The notes: a model not told the origin generated them from the sequence alone. A DNA stretch of 64,000 nt from Candidatus Onthomonas avicola (GCA_018710845.1 DVJB01000030.1:1-64000); one strand, 5' to 3'; positions 50,526-59,503 are shown, counted from the stretch's first letter. Numbers and translations: made by a program.

Positions 50526-51401
50526 TCAGACTCCCGTCAGGTCGAAGGGAGGGATATATTCGTTCCGGGCGGACTCCGGCTCCTGGGTGAAGCCCTCCAG
50601 CCCCAGATTTTCCATGTAGGCCTGCGCGCTGCGCCGCTCGCCCGAGCGCAGGCGCCGGTTCAGCTCGGGAAACTTCGCCGCCCGCCCACAGGGGAGGTAC
50701 TGGCTCATGAGGGAGAAGAGCACCGTCCCGGGCGGAAAGGTCTCCGCTACCCAGTCCATCACCGCCCGGGCGGCCGGGAGCTTGCCGGGCAGAATCAGGT
50801 GGCGGATGACGACGCCGCGCGTGAGCAGCCCGTCCGCGTCCAGTTGATACGGCCCGGTCTGGCGCACCATCTCCCGGATGGCGGCCTGGGCGGTCTGGAC
50901 ATAGTCCGCCGCGCCGCTGTAGCGCAGGGCGTCGGCGTTCGCGGCATATTTCAGGTCGGGAAGGTAGATGTCCACCTTTCCCTCCAGGGCGCGCAGCGTC
51001 TCGATGCGCTCATAGCCGCCGGTGTTGTACACCACCGGCACGCCGAGGGGCGTCCGGAGCACCTGGGCGATCACATGTGCGTAGTGGGTGGGGGTGACGA
51101 AGTTGATGTTGTGCGCCCCCTGGGCGATCAGCTCCTGGCAGATCTCCCGCACCCGCTCGGGGGTGACCGGCTTGCCAAAGCCCTCCTGGCTGATCTCGCT
51201 GTTCTGGCAGAAGACGCACCGGAGCGGGCAGCCGGAGAAGAAGATGGTGCCGGACCCGCGCGTGCCCGAGATGGGCGGCTCCTCCCAGTGGTGGAGCGCC
51301 CCGCGGGCGAGCACGGGGAGAGAGGGCATCCGGCAGTAGCCGCCCGCCTCCGTCTCGGTGCGCACCGCGCCGCAGCGGCGGGGGCAGAGATTGCAGATCA
51401 T
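50526..51401 (-). CDS. Radical SAM protein, PflA/PflX-like activating enzyme
   Basis: 291 residues from the ATG at 51401, whose ATGA overlaps the mutY stop, after GGGAGG; longer frames upstream lie over mutY. The [4Fe-4S] motif is GCPLRCVFCQN (Cys58, Cys62, Cys65). An extra Cys set, Cys3/Cys6/Cys10 and Cys23, lies at the N-terminus. NINFVTPTHYAHVI and VVYNTGGYERIETLRALEG are COG1313 (PflX) features. PflX clients are unknown, so the target is open. Confidence 0.88.
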   Translation of the reverse strand: MICNLCPRRCGAVRTETEAGGYCRMPSLPVLARGALHHWEEPPISGTRGSGTIFFSGCPLRCVFCQNSEISQEGFGKPVTPERVREICQELIAQGAHNINFVTPTHYAHVIAQVLRTPLGVPVVYNTGGYERIETLRALEGKVDIYLPDLKYAANADALRYSGAADYVQTAQAAIREMVRQTGPYQLDADGLLTRGVVIRHLILPGKLPAARAVMDWVAETFPPGTVLFSLMSQYLPCGRAAKFPELNRRLRSGERRSAQAYMENLGLEGFTQEPESARNEYIPPFDLTGV

Positions 51402-52486
51402 CCGTCCGTCCCTCCCATCGGCCCACCGGACAGCCGGGTCTCCACCTCCGCCCGAAAGGCGGAAAAGGCGTTGGGCACGGCGTAGGTGCCGTGGAGGGCG
51501 GCCCGGTCCGCCCAGACCCAGCCGTCGGGCAGGACGGCGTCCGCGCCCAGCTCGAGCGCGCGGCCCTCCATCTGCCACTCGATGTGCGTGAAGATATGTT
51601 TTCCCCGCCCGGCGGGATGGGCGCGCTCCAGCGGCAGGCCCCAGGCGGCGGGGTCGTCCCCCTCCAGGGTGTGGGGATATTCCCACAGCCCGGCCAGCAG
51701 CCCGCGCGATGCGCGCTTGCGCAGGGCAACGCGCCCGCGGGAGAAGAGGAGATAGACCGTCCCGGCGGCCACGCGGCGTGCCCGCTTGGGCAGCTTGGTC
51801 GGGAGCTGGCCGGTGCGCCCCTCCTGAAAGGCGCGGCACTGACCGGCCAGAGGGCACTGTTCGCACAGCGGCGCGCCGTTGGGCAAGCAGACCAGTGCGC
51901 CCAGCTCCATGAGCGCCTGGTTAAACTGGCCGGGGAAGTCGAGCGGGATGACCGCCGCGAGGGCCTCGCGCACGGCGCGCTTGGTCTCCGGAGCGTCGAT
52001 GGGGCGTTCGTCCCCCGTGACCCGGCAGACGACGCGCAGCACGTTTCCGTCCACCGCGGGCACCGCCCGGCCGAAGGCGATGGACGCGATCGCCCCGGCG
52101 GTGTACTCCCCCACGCCGGCGAGGGTCAGGATATCCTCGTACCGGTCGGGAAAGACGCCGCCGAAGCGCTCCATGATCTGCCGCGCGGCCTTTTGCAGGT
52201 TGCGCGCGCGGTTGTAGTAGCCCAGCCCCTGCCAGAGCTTGAGCAGCTCCTCCTCGTCCACCTCCGCCAGGTCGCGCACGGTGGGCAGCCGCTCGAGAAA
52301 GCGGGCGAAATAGCCCAGCACGGCGGCTACCCTGGTCTGCTGGAGCATGATCTCGGAGACCCAGACCTTGTACGGCTGCGGGTCGCTTCGCCAGGGCAGA
52401 ACGCGCGCGTGCTCGCGAAACCAGACCAGCAGGGGAAAGACGATGCCGTCCAGGGCCCCGTCCTCCCGGGGCGTGTTGGCGTTCAT
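51398..52486 (-). CDS. mutY: Adenine DNA glycosylase MutY
   Basis: 362 residues from the ATG at 52486 after GAGGTG. HhH-GPD domain with PYKVWVSEIMLQQTRV (catalytic Glu45) and LAGVGEYTAGAIASIAFGRAVPAVDGNV (Asp146); Fe-S cysteines CxxxxxxCxxCxxxxxC in CLPNGAPLCEQCPLAGQC; C-terminal NUDIX-like domain for 8-oxoG recognition. Removes adenine opposite 8-oxoguanine. First gene of an operon with the radical SAM and NUDIX genes. Confidence 0.95.
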   Translation of the reverse strand: MNANTPREDGALDGIVFPLLVWFREHARVLPWRSDPQPYKVWVSEIMLQQTRVAAVLGYFARFLERLPTVRDLAEVDEEELLKLWQGLGYYNRARNLQKAARQIMERFGGVFPDRYEDILTLAGVGEYTAGAIASIAFGRAVPAVDGNVLRVVCRVTGDERPIDAPETKRAVREALAAVIPLDFPGQFNQALMELGALVCLPNGAPLCEQCPLAGQCRAFQEGRTGQLPTKLPKRARRVAAGTVYLLFSRGRVALRKRASRGLLAGLWEYPHTLEGDDPAAWGLPLERAHPAGRGKHIFTHIEWQMEGRALELGADAVLPDGWVWADRAALHGTYAVPNAFSAFRAEVETRLSGGPMGGTDG

Positions 52487-52505
52487 GGCGTTCACCTCGG
52501 ACACT

Positions 52506-52534
52506 ATTATAATGCCTGCGGGACAAAGCCGCAA
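52506..52534 (-). promoter_or_regulatory. Promoter of the mutY operon
   Basis: On the minus strand TTGCGG, 17 bp, TATAAT, 19 bp before the mutY start. Confidence 0.55.
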
Positions 52535-52716
52535 GCCTCGCGCCAAAAGGAGGAAAAACTGGGAAAAAGATGAATATCCCCCGCCCGCGCCGTCCATACT
52601 GAGAGGCGAGGAGGCCGGAAGCGTCCGGTCCCGAAGCTCGGCGCGCCGCCCGCCGCAAAGGAGCGGCACCGCGCCGCGGGGAAAGACGCCCGCGCGCGGA
52701 AACGCTGGAGGTTATG

Positions 52717-53649
52717 ATGAAGAAACCCACAATCTGGAGCCGGATCGGCAACTTCCTGATGGGAAAGGGCTTTTACATGGTGCTCTTGCTGTGTGTGATG
52801 GCCATTGGCGGTTCCGGCTACTATCTGTACCATCTGGCGACGGAGGACCTCACCGGACAGACGGTCTCCGCCACCGCCGAGGTGGAGATCCCGGCGGAGG
52901 AGGCGTCCGGCGAGGTGAGCGCCGAGGAGGTCGCCGGCGCGATTGCTGAGGCGGAGGAGCGCGCCCAGGCGCTCGCCGAGGCGGAGACGGAGGCCCAGAC
53001 CGACGCGGCGTCAGAGGGGGCGCAGACGGAGTCATCTGACGAGGCTGCGGCGGAGGATTCTGCCGCTGAGACGGCCTCGGAGGAGGTCTCAGCCGAGACT
53101 GCCGCCGCGGAGGAACCGGCGGAAGAGGTGAGCACCGAGACGCCGGCGGAGGAGACGGCCGCGGTGACGGAGACGGAGGAGACTGCCGCCGTGACGGAAG
53201 CGGAGGAGGCCGCCGCGGTGACGGAGGAGCCGGCAGAGGAGGCCGCGTCCTTTGCCCCGCCGGTGCAGGGGGAGGTCGTGGCGGCCTTCTCGGACAGTGA
53301 ACTGACCTATAACGCGGCGCTGGGCGACTGGCGGACCCATAACGGCGTCGATCTGGCGGCCAACGCGGGCGATGCGGTCTGCGCCGTGCTGGACGGCGAG
53401 GTGCTCTCCGTCACCGAGGACGTGCTGCTCGGCACTACTATCACCCTCAACCACGGGGACGGCCTGACGACGGTCTACGGCAATCTGGACCCCGACGTCG
53501 CCGTGGAGCAGGGGGACGCCGTCTCCGCCGGAGAGGTGATCGGCGCCGTGGGCGAGACCGCCGCCGGGGAGACAAACGAGGGAGCTTGGCTCCACTTCGC
53601 CGTCAGCCAGGACGGCGAGGCGGTGGACCCGTCGGATTATCTGGGCTGA
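52717..53649 (+). CDS. LytM/M23-domain membrane protein, SpoIIQ-like, catalytic His replaced
   Basis: 310 residues from ATG 52717, 5 bp after GGAGG (an ATG at 52714 is too close). One membrane helix (about 20-40), a 130-residue acidic Glu/Ala/Thr repeat region (52-178), and a C-terminal LytM domain with zinc ligands His208-x3-Asp212 (HNGVD) and His293. The first His of the HxH motif is Trp291 (WLHF), so hydrolytic activity is doubtful. This is the SpoIIQ layout used to link mother cell and forespore; clostridial peptidase activity is the alternative. Confidence 0.78.
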   Translation: MKKPTIWSRIGNFLMGKGFYMVLLLCVMAIGGSGYYLYHLATEDLTGQTVSATAEVEIPAEEASGEVSAEEVAGAIAEAEERAQALAEAETEAQTDAASEGAQTESSDEAAAEDSAAETASEEVSAETAAAEEPAEEVSTETPAEETAAVTETEETAAVTEAEEAAAVTEEPAEEAASFAPPVQGEVVAAFSDSELTYNAALGDWRTHNGVDLAANAGDAVCAVLDGEVLSVTEDVLLGTTITLNHGDGLTTVYGNLDPDVAVEQGDAVSAGEVIGAVGETAAGETNEGAWLHFAVSQDGEAVDPSDYLG

Positions 53650-53664
53650 CCGCAAAAGTCAAAA

Positions 53665-53707
53665 CGGCCGGGAGACGGAATTTTCTCTGTCTCCCGGCCG
53701 CTTTTTT
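53665..53707 (+). terminator. Bidirectional terminator between the LytM gene and ldhA
   Basis: Perfect 12-bp stem CGGCCGGGAGAC with 53689-53700 and 12-nt loop; CTTTTTT follows on plus. On minus the opposite side is GTTTTGACTTTTG. Confidence 0.9.
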
Positions 53708-53712
53708 GGGGA

Positions 53713-54705
53713 TTACTCCACTTTGTTCTTCAGCTCCTCGCCATGGGCGAAGGCGTAGGCGTTCTCCATCGTGGTGACGGCGATCGCCTGCAGGGCGGTG
53801 TGGGTGAAAAACGCCTGGTGGCTGGTCACAATCACGTTGGGGAAGGCCAGCAGCAGGGCGACCTTGTCGTTGGCCAGCACGTTGTCCGAAAAGTCCTCAA
53901 ACACCTGCTCGTCCTCGTCCTCATACACGTCAAGCGCGACGGCGGCGAACTTATGCCGCCGCAGCGCCTCGAGCAGGGCATCGGTGTCGATCAGCGGGCC
54001 GCGGCTGGTGTTGACCAGGATGGCGGAGTCCTTCATCTGCGCGATGGTCTCGGCGTTGATCATGTGGTGATTCTCTGGCGTGAGCGGGCAGTGCAGGCTG
54101 ATCAGGTCGCTGCGCCGCAGCAGCTCATCCAGCTCGACATAGGTCAGAATATCCTTCAGTGCCGGGTTGGGATACTTGTCGTAGGCGATGACCTCCATGC
54201 CAAAGCCCTTGCAGATGCGCGCCATCGCCGCGCCGATCTTACCGGTACCCACGATGCCGGCCACGCCGTCGTGCAGGTTATAGCCCAGCAGGCCGTCCAG
54301 GGAGAAGTTGTTGTTGCGCACCTTGATATACGCCTTGTGGATGCGCCGGTTGGCCGCGAGGGCCAGCGTCATGGCAAACTCTGCCACCGCCTCCGGGCTG
54401 TAGCCGGGCACGCGCAGCACCGTAATGCCGAACTCCTTCGCCGCGGCCAGGTCCACGTTGTTAAAGCCCGCGCAGCGCAGCAGCAGCAGCCGGACTCCCT
54501 CCTCGTGGAACCGCTCGAGCACCGGAAGGGAGCAGTCGGCGTTGACAAAGGCGCAGACCGCCTCATAGCCCTTGCAGAGCGGGGCGGTGGTCGCGTCCAG
54601 GTTGGCGCTCAGGAAGTCGATCTGGCACTCATAGCCGGGGTCGGCGGCCAGCTGGTCAAAATAGAGGTGGTCGTAATCCTTCGCGCCGTAAAACAGAATC
54701 TTCAT
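53713..54705 (-). CDS. ldhA: D-lactate dehydrogenase
   Basis: 330 residues. NAD-binding GIVGTGKIG; substrate residues RCAGFNNVDL and NTSRGPLIDT (Arg); acid DVYEDE (Glu) and catalytic His in SHQAFFTHTAL, the pattern of LdhA-type D-2-hydroxyacid dehydrogenases. Reduces pyruvate to D-lactate with NADH. 21 bp after the HPr gene, so the two are co-transcribed. Confidence 0.92.
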   Translation of the reverse strand: MKILFYGAKDYDHLYFDQLAADPGYECQIDFLSANLDATTAPLCKGYEAVCAFVNADCSLPVLERFHEEGVRLLLLRCAGFNNVDLAAAKEFGITVLRVPGYSPEAVAEFAMTLALAANRRIHKAYIKVRNNNFSLDGLLGYNLHDGVAGIVGTGKIGAAMARICKGFGMEVIAYDKYPNPALKDILTYVELDELLRRSDLISLHCPLTPENHHMINAETIAQMKDSAILVNTSRGPLIDTDALLEALRRHKFAAVALDVYEDEDEQVFEDFSDNVLANDKVALLLAFPNVIVTSHQAFFTHTALQAIAVTTMENAYAFAHGEELKNKVE

Positions 54706-54726
54706 GTCCGCACTCCTCTCCGGTTG

Positions 54727-54984
54727 TCAGAAATAGCGATGAATGTCCGCCTCGAGTGCGGCGGCGGCCTGGGCCTCCTCCGGACCCTCGCAGGTCACGG
54801 TGAGCGTGTCCCCCGTTTTCGCGTGCAGGGACATGATATCCAGCAGGCGCTTGGCGTTGGCCTTCCGCCCATCCAGCGCCAGCTCGACGGCACAGTGGAA
54901 CTTGACCGCCTCTTCGGAAAACAGACCGGCCGTGCGGGCATGGATGCCGTTTGGGTCGGAAACGGTGTAGGTGAATTGTCTCAT
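54727..54984 (-). CDS. HPr-like phosphocarrier without the regulatory serine
   Basis: 85 residues, HPr length. Phospho-acceptor His15 in GIHARTAG is intact. The HPr kinase site Ser46 is Arg (context KANAKRLLDIMSL, normally AKSxxxxMSL), so CcpA-type signalling through Ser-P-HPr cannot occur in the usual way. It therefore looks like a transport- or target-specific HPr paralogue, or a lineage without Ser46 control. It leads an operon with D-lactate dehydrogenase. ATG at 54984 after AAAGGAG. Confidence 0.88.
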   Translation of the reverse strand: MRQFTYTVSDPNGIHARTAGLFSEEAVKFHCAVELALDGRKANAKRLLDIMSLHAKTGDTLTVTCEGPEEAQAAAALEADIHRYF

Positions 54985-55069
54985 CAGGCTGCACTCCTTT
55001 GCTCTCGTGTTAGACTGCCCGGGACGGACAGTGACGATTCATCCGCGCGCAAAAACGCTCTCTGGTAAC

Positions 55070-55097
55070 AGTATACGGACATTACCGGCTGTGTCAA
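55070..55097 (-). promoter_or_regulatory. Promoter of the HPr-ldhA operon
   Basis: On the minus strand TTGACA, 16 bp, TATACT, 85 bp before the HPr start. Confidence 0.75.
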
Positions 55098-55142
55098 GGA
55101 AAAAGATGGAGAAATTAGGGATAGCTAACAAAGAGTAAAAAG

Positions 55143-55169
55143 ATCTCCCCGGCGCGTGGCCGGGGAGAT
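55143..55169 (-). terminator. Terminator of the 40-residue protein gene
   Basis: Perfect 11-bp stem ATCTCCCCGGC with 55159-55169; on minus CTTTTTAC follows. Confidence 0.88.
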
Positions 55170-55191
55170 GAAACCGTTTTGACGTTGACGT

Positions 55192-55314
55192 TCAGGCTGC
55201 GTCCTCGCGCAGCTCGCAGCGCGCCTCATACTCTGTGTCGGCGGAGAAGAGGAAATTCCCCTCCGGGGAAAAGACCTCTACATGGCCTCTCACATGGCGA
55301 ATCTCGTATTCCAC
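55192..55314 (-). CDS. Conserved-looking 40-residue protein, function unknown
   Basis: Starts at GTG 55314, directly after AAGGAGGGATTCCC, and ends TGA at 55192-55194. The product begins MEYEIRHVRGHVEVFSPEG and ends with a charged helix EARCELREDAA. Pattern (beta-strand pair VRGHVEVF...FLFSAD then a helix) suggests a small folded protein. It has a ribosome site, its own terminator and no overlap with other genes, so it is very likely real though too short for most gene finders. Confidence 0.65.
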   Translation of the reverse strand: MEYEIRHVRGHVEVFSPEGNFLFSADTEYEARCELREDAA

Positions 55315-55432
55315 GGGAATCCCTCCTTGATCTTGGATGCCCATAGTATACAAGTTCATAAGTCCGATAATACGGACTGTTCGGACAGGACGGAGGGAAA
55401 ATCGAGGGGAAATAGGGGCTTGCGGAAAAATT

Positions 55433-58400
55433 TTACCAGTTGCGCTTCATGATCTCCTCGCAGATGCGCTGGCTGTTGTTGTGGTCGAGGTAGGCGTACC
55501 TCTGCGCTCGCATGGCGGCGTATTTCTCCGGCAGGCGGAAGCCGTCCTTGGCGTAGGCCTCCAGACGCTCCAGCAGGGCCTCCGGTGTGAGCACGCGTTC
55601 GCCGAACAGCTCGGTCTCCATGTCGATATACGAGCCGGTGGTCTCGTTGTACTGCTCCAGGTCAAATTGATAGAAGAGCACCGGCTTTGCCTGATAATAG
55701 ACATCCCAGCAGACGCTGGAGTAGTCGGTGATCAGCAGCTTACAGCCCATGATGAGCTGGTTAAGCGGCTCGGAGCCGAACGGGATCAGCCGCACCCGAC
55801 CGCCGGCGGCGATGTGGAAGTTGGACAGGTAGTCGCGGAATTTCGGATGGATATAGAAGTCGAGGTAGAGATCCTCCCGCTCCAGCAGGGTGGCCAGGCG
55901 GGGATCGTTGAGCAGGGCCATATAGTTGCGGTAGTAGTCGCTGGTGACAAATACCGCGTCGGAGACCTCCTCCAACCAGTTGCGCCAAGTGGGCATGACA
56001 AGCACATGCCGCTCCTGCCAGCCGGCGTCCTCCAGCACATCCCAGCGGGCCAGGCCGGTGATAATGACATCCTCCGGCGGATAGGCCATCTCCTCCACAA
56101 TAATGTCATGCTCGCGCTGATTGGACGTGACAAAGAGGTTGACGGCGTTGGTGCCCTTGCTGTAAAACTCCACCCGTTTGAGCGCAATCACCCCGTGCTG
56201 GAGAAAGACCAGCTTTTTCCGGTTCATCACCCGCGGCAGGATGATGCTCTCCTTGGCGCGCCAGGCGTAGGCGTGGGCCTTGGAGTCACTGGAGATGAGC
56301 AGGCGCGCGGCGAGAATATAGACCATGTGCCGCAGACTCATGAACTGAATCACGTGGTCACGATAAGGCAACAGGCGCTCGCGATAATCCGGCTGACGCT
56401 TGTCAATGACAAAATAGATGCTCCGCCGCATCGTCCGCTCCATGTCGTGCTCCATACAGTGACGGAAGAAATAGAAGCCATTATCCTGCGCCATGCAGCA
56501 GTACTTCTCATAGCACAGGAAGATGCTCTTCTTCGCCAGTGGCCGCGCAAAGACGCGGCTGAGCAGCAGGGCCAGCCGCTCCTTCAGGCGGAACAGCAGG
56601 CCGCTGTATGGGCTGTACTCCTGGCAGACGAGGGCAAAGTTGTTGTCCGCGGTCCGGTAGAGAGAGACGGACTGCTCCTCATCCTGCCGGTAGCTGCCGG
56701 AGTGGAAGGTGCGCTCCAGACGCTGGAGAACGCGGTTGGCCTGGCGTCTCCACTTGCCCTGGACCACTTCAGCGCGGATGCGCACGGTGTAGGACACGCC
56801 GTCCTGTCCTTCAAATACCGCCCGGATGTCCCAGTAGAGCGGGGAAAAGCGGCATTCAGAGAGATCAAGCGAGGCGGTGAGCACCGTGCTGCCCGCCGGG
56901 CCTGGCTTTGCTTGAGCGGAGAAGGAGTAGACCGCACGGTCCACCTCCAGCTTGTAGCGGTGCAAAATAGCAAAGCCGGTCCACCGGCCGGGCACCGTCT
57001 CCGGACAGACGACCCGAAGCTCCAGCCGGCGGCCGCGCAGGCGAATCACCTTTGCCCGGCAGACCAACTGCCGCTCGTAGCGGCGCATGCGGTCAGAGGT
57101 CTGAATCTGGCAGTAGCCGGCAAAGGGACAGCAGATGAGGGCGATGACGGTCTGCCTGCCCAGTGCGGTCTCTCCGACCGGCGCGCCATACGCGAAGGTG
57201 CGGTCCAGATATTCATCCTCGCGGAATTGGCTGCGAATGGTTCTCTCCGGCAGGCGCAGCTGCACGTGATAATAGATGTCACCCTGCCGCACGGCCAGCG
57301 AGAGCTGCCAGCGGGTGATCAGGCTGTTTTGCAGCCCGTCGCGCAGTGCGGTGAGATCGGCCTCCAGCAGGCCGGAATGGCGGCTGCCGTCGAGCAGCCG
57401 TACCGGCAGGCGCAGCGCGACGGACTTGAACTCGGCAACCAGGCACAGCTCATCTGACGGGGCAAAAGAAAAGTTGGGCACTTCAAAATGCCAGAGCCAG
57501 TTCTCACCGCCGAGGTCGCGAATGGCGCAGTGGCCGTACACGGGGAGGCGGCCGTCTTCAAGCATCTCGTTGAGCGGCGCCGGTTTGCCGTCCGGCCGCT
57601 GCGCGTTGGGCAGCGTGGTCCCGGAAATTAAGGTAGGATGGCACAGCTGGTCGAGGGATAGGTAGCAGCGCACGCCGTCCGCCTCACGCAGCGGTACGCC
57701 GTTGGCCAGGTACTCCAGGCTGCGGTTAAGACCGTCGCCCAGAACGGAGAGCGGCACATAGCAGAACACGCCATCCCCGACGGAGATTACGCCGGACAGG
57801 GCAAGTGTCCGCCCGTCGACCGGCAGCTGCAGGCGGGAGAGGGCGGCGGTATAGTGCCCGTCCGCGTCTGCGGCGGCGGGCAGAAAGAGGGCGCCCTCCT
57901 CCCGCCCGTCCGGGCGGTGCAGGGCAAACCCGTCCAGCGCCGGCGCGCCCGATGGCGCCTGGGCGCACAGGCGGAAGGGCTCCTCTTCCAGAGACCACTC
58001 CGTCAGGCCGTAGGTGAGCTGCTGCCAATAGCGCAGGCTGCGCGGCGTCAGATGGAGGCCCAGCTCCGGGGGGTGCTTGCCGTCCTGATAGAAATAGGGG
58101 AGTGCCTCATAGAAGCAATCCTCCCGGTAGAAGCTGGCCACCGGCTCGCCCCAGAGGTCTCGCTTGTCAAACAGATACAGGCTGCGCGCGCTCTTGCGCA
58201 GACGGGGCGCGAGCGCCTCGCTCACCAGAGAATAGAGCACCTGCTGCCCGTCCACCAGATGCAGCCGCAGCGGGCGCGGGTCCTCCGGCTGCAGCGCGGC
58301 CTCCACGCCGGTCAGGTCGATGATAATCCGGCCGTCCCCCAGCGCCTCGGCCGGGCGCTGCCAGTGGCAGGTCTCCGGCCAGTTGGACAGCAGCAGGGAG

Positions 58401-58555
58401 AGCGGGCCGGGGGGGATCTCCCGCTCGCCGCCCGCGCAGCGCAGGCACAGCCGCCCAGCGGACGGCGAGAGCAGCTCCACCTGGAGCGGACGCCCGGTGG
58501 AGACGATGGACAGTCCGGACTCCAACGGTGTCCAGGGCGCGGGGGACTGGGACAT
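55433..58555 (-). CDS. CDP-glycerol glycerophosphotransferase-family protein with large N-terminal domain
   Basis: 1040 residues; ATG at 58555 after AGGAGG. The C-terminal 380 residues are a Glyphos_transf (TagF/TagB-like) GT-B domain: LVFLQHGVIALKRVEFY, DVIITGLARWDVLED, MPTWRNWLEEVSD, YIHPKFRDYL and KLLITDYSSVCWDVYYQAKPVLFYQFD. Residues 1-640 are beta-rich repeats with no motif I recognise. Such enzymes polymerise glycerol phosphate or related units in teichoic-acid-like polymers or capsules. No other polymer genes are near, so its product is uncertain. Divergent from the S10 operon. Confidence 0.85.
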   Translation of the reverse strand: MSQSPAPWTPLESGLSIVSTGRPLQVELLSPSAGRLCLRCAGGEREIPPGPLSLLLSNWPETCHWQRPAEALGDGRIIIDLTGVEAALQPEDPRPLRLHLVDGQQVLYSLVSEALAPRLRKSARSLYLFDKRDLWGEPVASFYREDCFYEALPYFYQDGKHPPELGLHLTPRSLRYWQQLTYGLTEWSLEEEPFRLCAQAPSGAPALDGFALHRPDGREEGALFLPAAADADGHYTAALSRLQLPVDGRTLALSGVISVGDGVFCYVPLSVLGDGLNRSLEYLANGVPLREADGVRCYLSLDQLCHPTLISGTTLPNAQRPDGKPAPLNEMLEDGRLPVYGHCAIRDLGGENWLWHFEVPNFSFAPSDELCLVAEFKSVALRLPVRLLDGSRHSGLLEADLTALRDGLQNSLITRWQLSLAVRQGDIYYHVQLRLPERTIRSQFREDEYLDRTFAYGAPVGETALGRQTVIALICCPFAGYCQIQTSDRMRRYERQLVCRAKVIRLRGRRLELRVVCPETVPGRWTGFAILHRYKLEVDRAVYSFSAQAKPGPAGSTVLTASLDLSECRFSPLYWDIRAVFEGQDGVSYTVRIRAEVVQGKWRRQANRVLQRLERTFHSGSYRQDEEQSVSLYRTADNNFALVCQEYSPYSGLLFRLKERLALLLSRVFARPLAKKSIFLCYEKYCCMAQDNGFYFFRHCMEHDMERTMRRSIYFVIDKRQPDYRERLLPYRDHVIQFMSLRHMVYILAARLLISSDSKAHAYAWRAKESIILPRVMNRKKLVFLQHGVIALKRVEFYSKGTNAVNLFVTSNQREHDIIVEEMAYPPEDVIITGLARWDVLEDAGWQERHVLVMPTWRNWLEEVSDAVFVTSDYYRNYMALLNDPRLATLLEREDLYLDFYIHPKFRDYLSNFHIAAGGRVRLIPFGSEPLNQLIMGCKLLITDYSSVCWDVYYQAKPVLFYQFDLEQYNETTGSYIDMETELFGERVLTPEALLERLEAYAKDGFRLPEKYAAMRAQRYAYLDHNNSQRICEEIMKRNW

Positions 58556-58630
58556 GGGAAAAACCTCCTGCCTGCCGGCCCGGCAGCATCCGGGCCCAAA
58601 ATGAATGGTTGGCGCCTTTTGATATCCCGA

Positions 58631-58660
58631 TTATAGCATACCTCTCTGCGCTGAGACAAG
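58631..58660 (-). promoter_or_regulatory. Promoter of the glycerophosphotransferase gene
   Basis: On the minus strand TTGTCT, 18 bp, TATAAT, 77 bp before the start codon. Confidence 0.45.
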
Positions 58661-58726
58661 AGCGCCGGGCTGTTTCCGGGCCGGGACACAGAGACGGAAA
58701 AAATACACGGAAAACGAAAAAAGTGC

Positions 58727-58755
58727 TTGACTTTTTCGCCAGCTGCCAGTATAAT
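58727..58755 (+). promoter_or_regulatory. Promoter of the S10 ribosomal protein operon
   Basis: TTGACT (58727-58732), 17 bp, TATAAT (58750-58755). The leader to rpsJ is about 285 nt (58763-59045), contains no open gene I trust, and is a likely site of autoregulation; I cannot assign a specific fold. Confidence 0.8.
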
Positions 58756-59045
58756 ATCCACCGATGCGCTGCGGCGCATTGTGCGATGATGCAGGAGATT
58801 GCGGACGGAGGTCCGGTAACTTCTGCGGAGTATGTCCGGGCTGGATCTGGGCGGCTGTGAGAAGACACTGTGCGATTCTGGCGTATATCGCCATGCGCGG
58901 TGGAGACGGCCGGCGGTTTGCGTCGGCTTTCTTTGCTGAGATGGAGTGATACACACGGCACAGCGTATGTTAATCTCGACCAGCCCTCCGCTCCAAATAC
59001 CCCCGGTTCATGTACAACTAGTACGAAAACAAGGAGGAGCACACC

Positions 59046-59354
59046 ATGGCAAAAGAGACTATCCGCATTCGCCTGAAGGCCTATGACCATCAGCTCATCG
59101 ATCAGAGCGCCGAGACCATCGTGGAGACCGCCAAGCGCACCGGCGCCTCCGTCTCTGGTCCGATTCCCCTGCCGACCAAGAAGGAGGTCGTGACCATCCT
59201 GCGCGCGGTGCACAAGTACAAGGACAGCCGCGAGCAGTTCGAGCGCCGCACCCACAAGCGCCTGATCGACATCCAGAATCCCTCCCCCAAGACGGTGGAG
59301 GCGCTGATGAGCCTGCAGCTTCCGGCGGGCGTCGAGATTGAGATCAAGCTGTAA
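59046..59354 (+). CDS. rpsJ: 30S ribosomal protein S10
   Basis: 102 residues; ATG at 59046 after [38 protein letters not shown] and GPIPLPTKK are diagnostic. First gene of the S10 operon. S10 also serves as NusE in antitermination. Confidence 0.99.
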   Translation: MAKETIRIRLKAYDHQLIDQSAETIVETAKRTGASVSGPIPLPTKKEVVTILRAVHKYKDSREQFERRTHKRLIDIQNPSPKTVEALMSLQLPAGVEIEIKL

Positions 59355-59503
59355 GACAGCGCCGGATCTCACACCTGATTTTGTCAGTACCCATACTCCG
59401 CCGACCGGCCTGTCCGGCAGGGCGGAGGGGTCATGTTGAGGCGCGGCCGCCAGCCCGATGGGCGTCCGTCTCAACCAATAACCTTACAAGGAGGATATCC
59501 GAA
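59355..59503 (+). promoter_or_regulatory. rpsJ-rplC spacer with two hairpins
   Basis: 149-bp gap holding TCCGCC...GGCGGA (around 59396-59427) and GTTGAG...CTCAAC (around 59434-59476). No promoter boxes are obvious. This is the longest gap in the operon and may hold a regulatory site for L3/L4 translation; that is inference. Confidence 0.4.
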
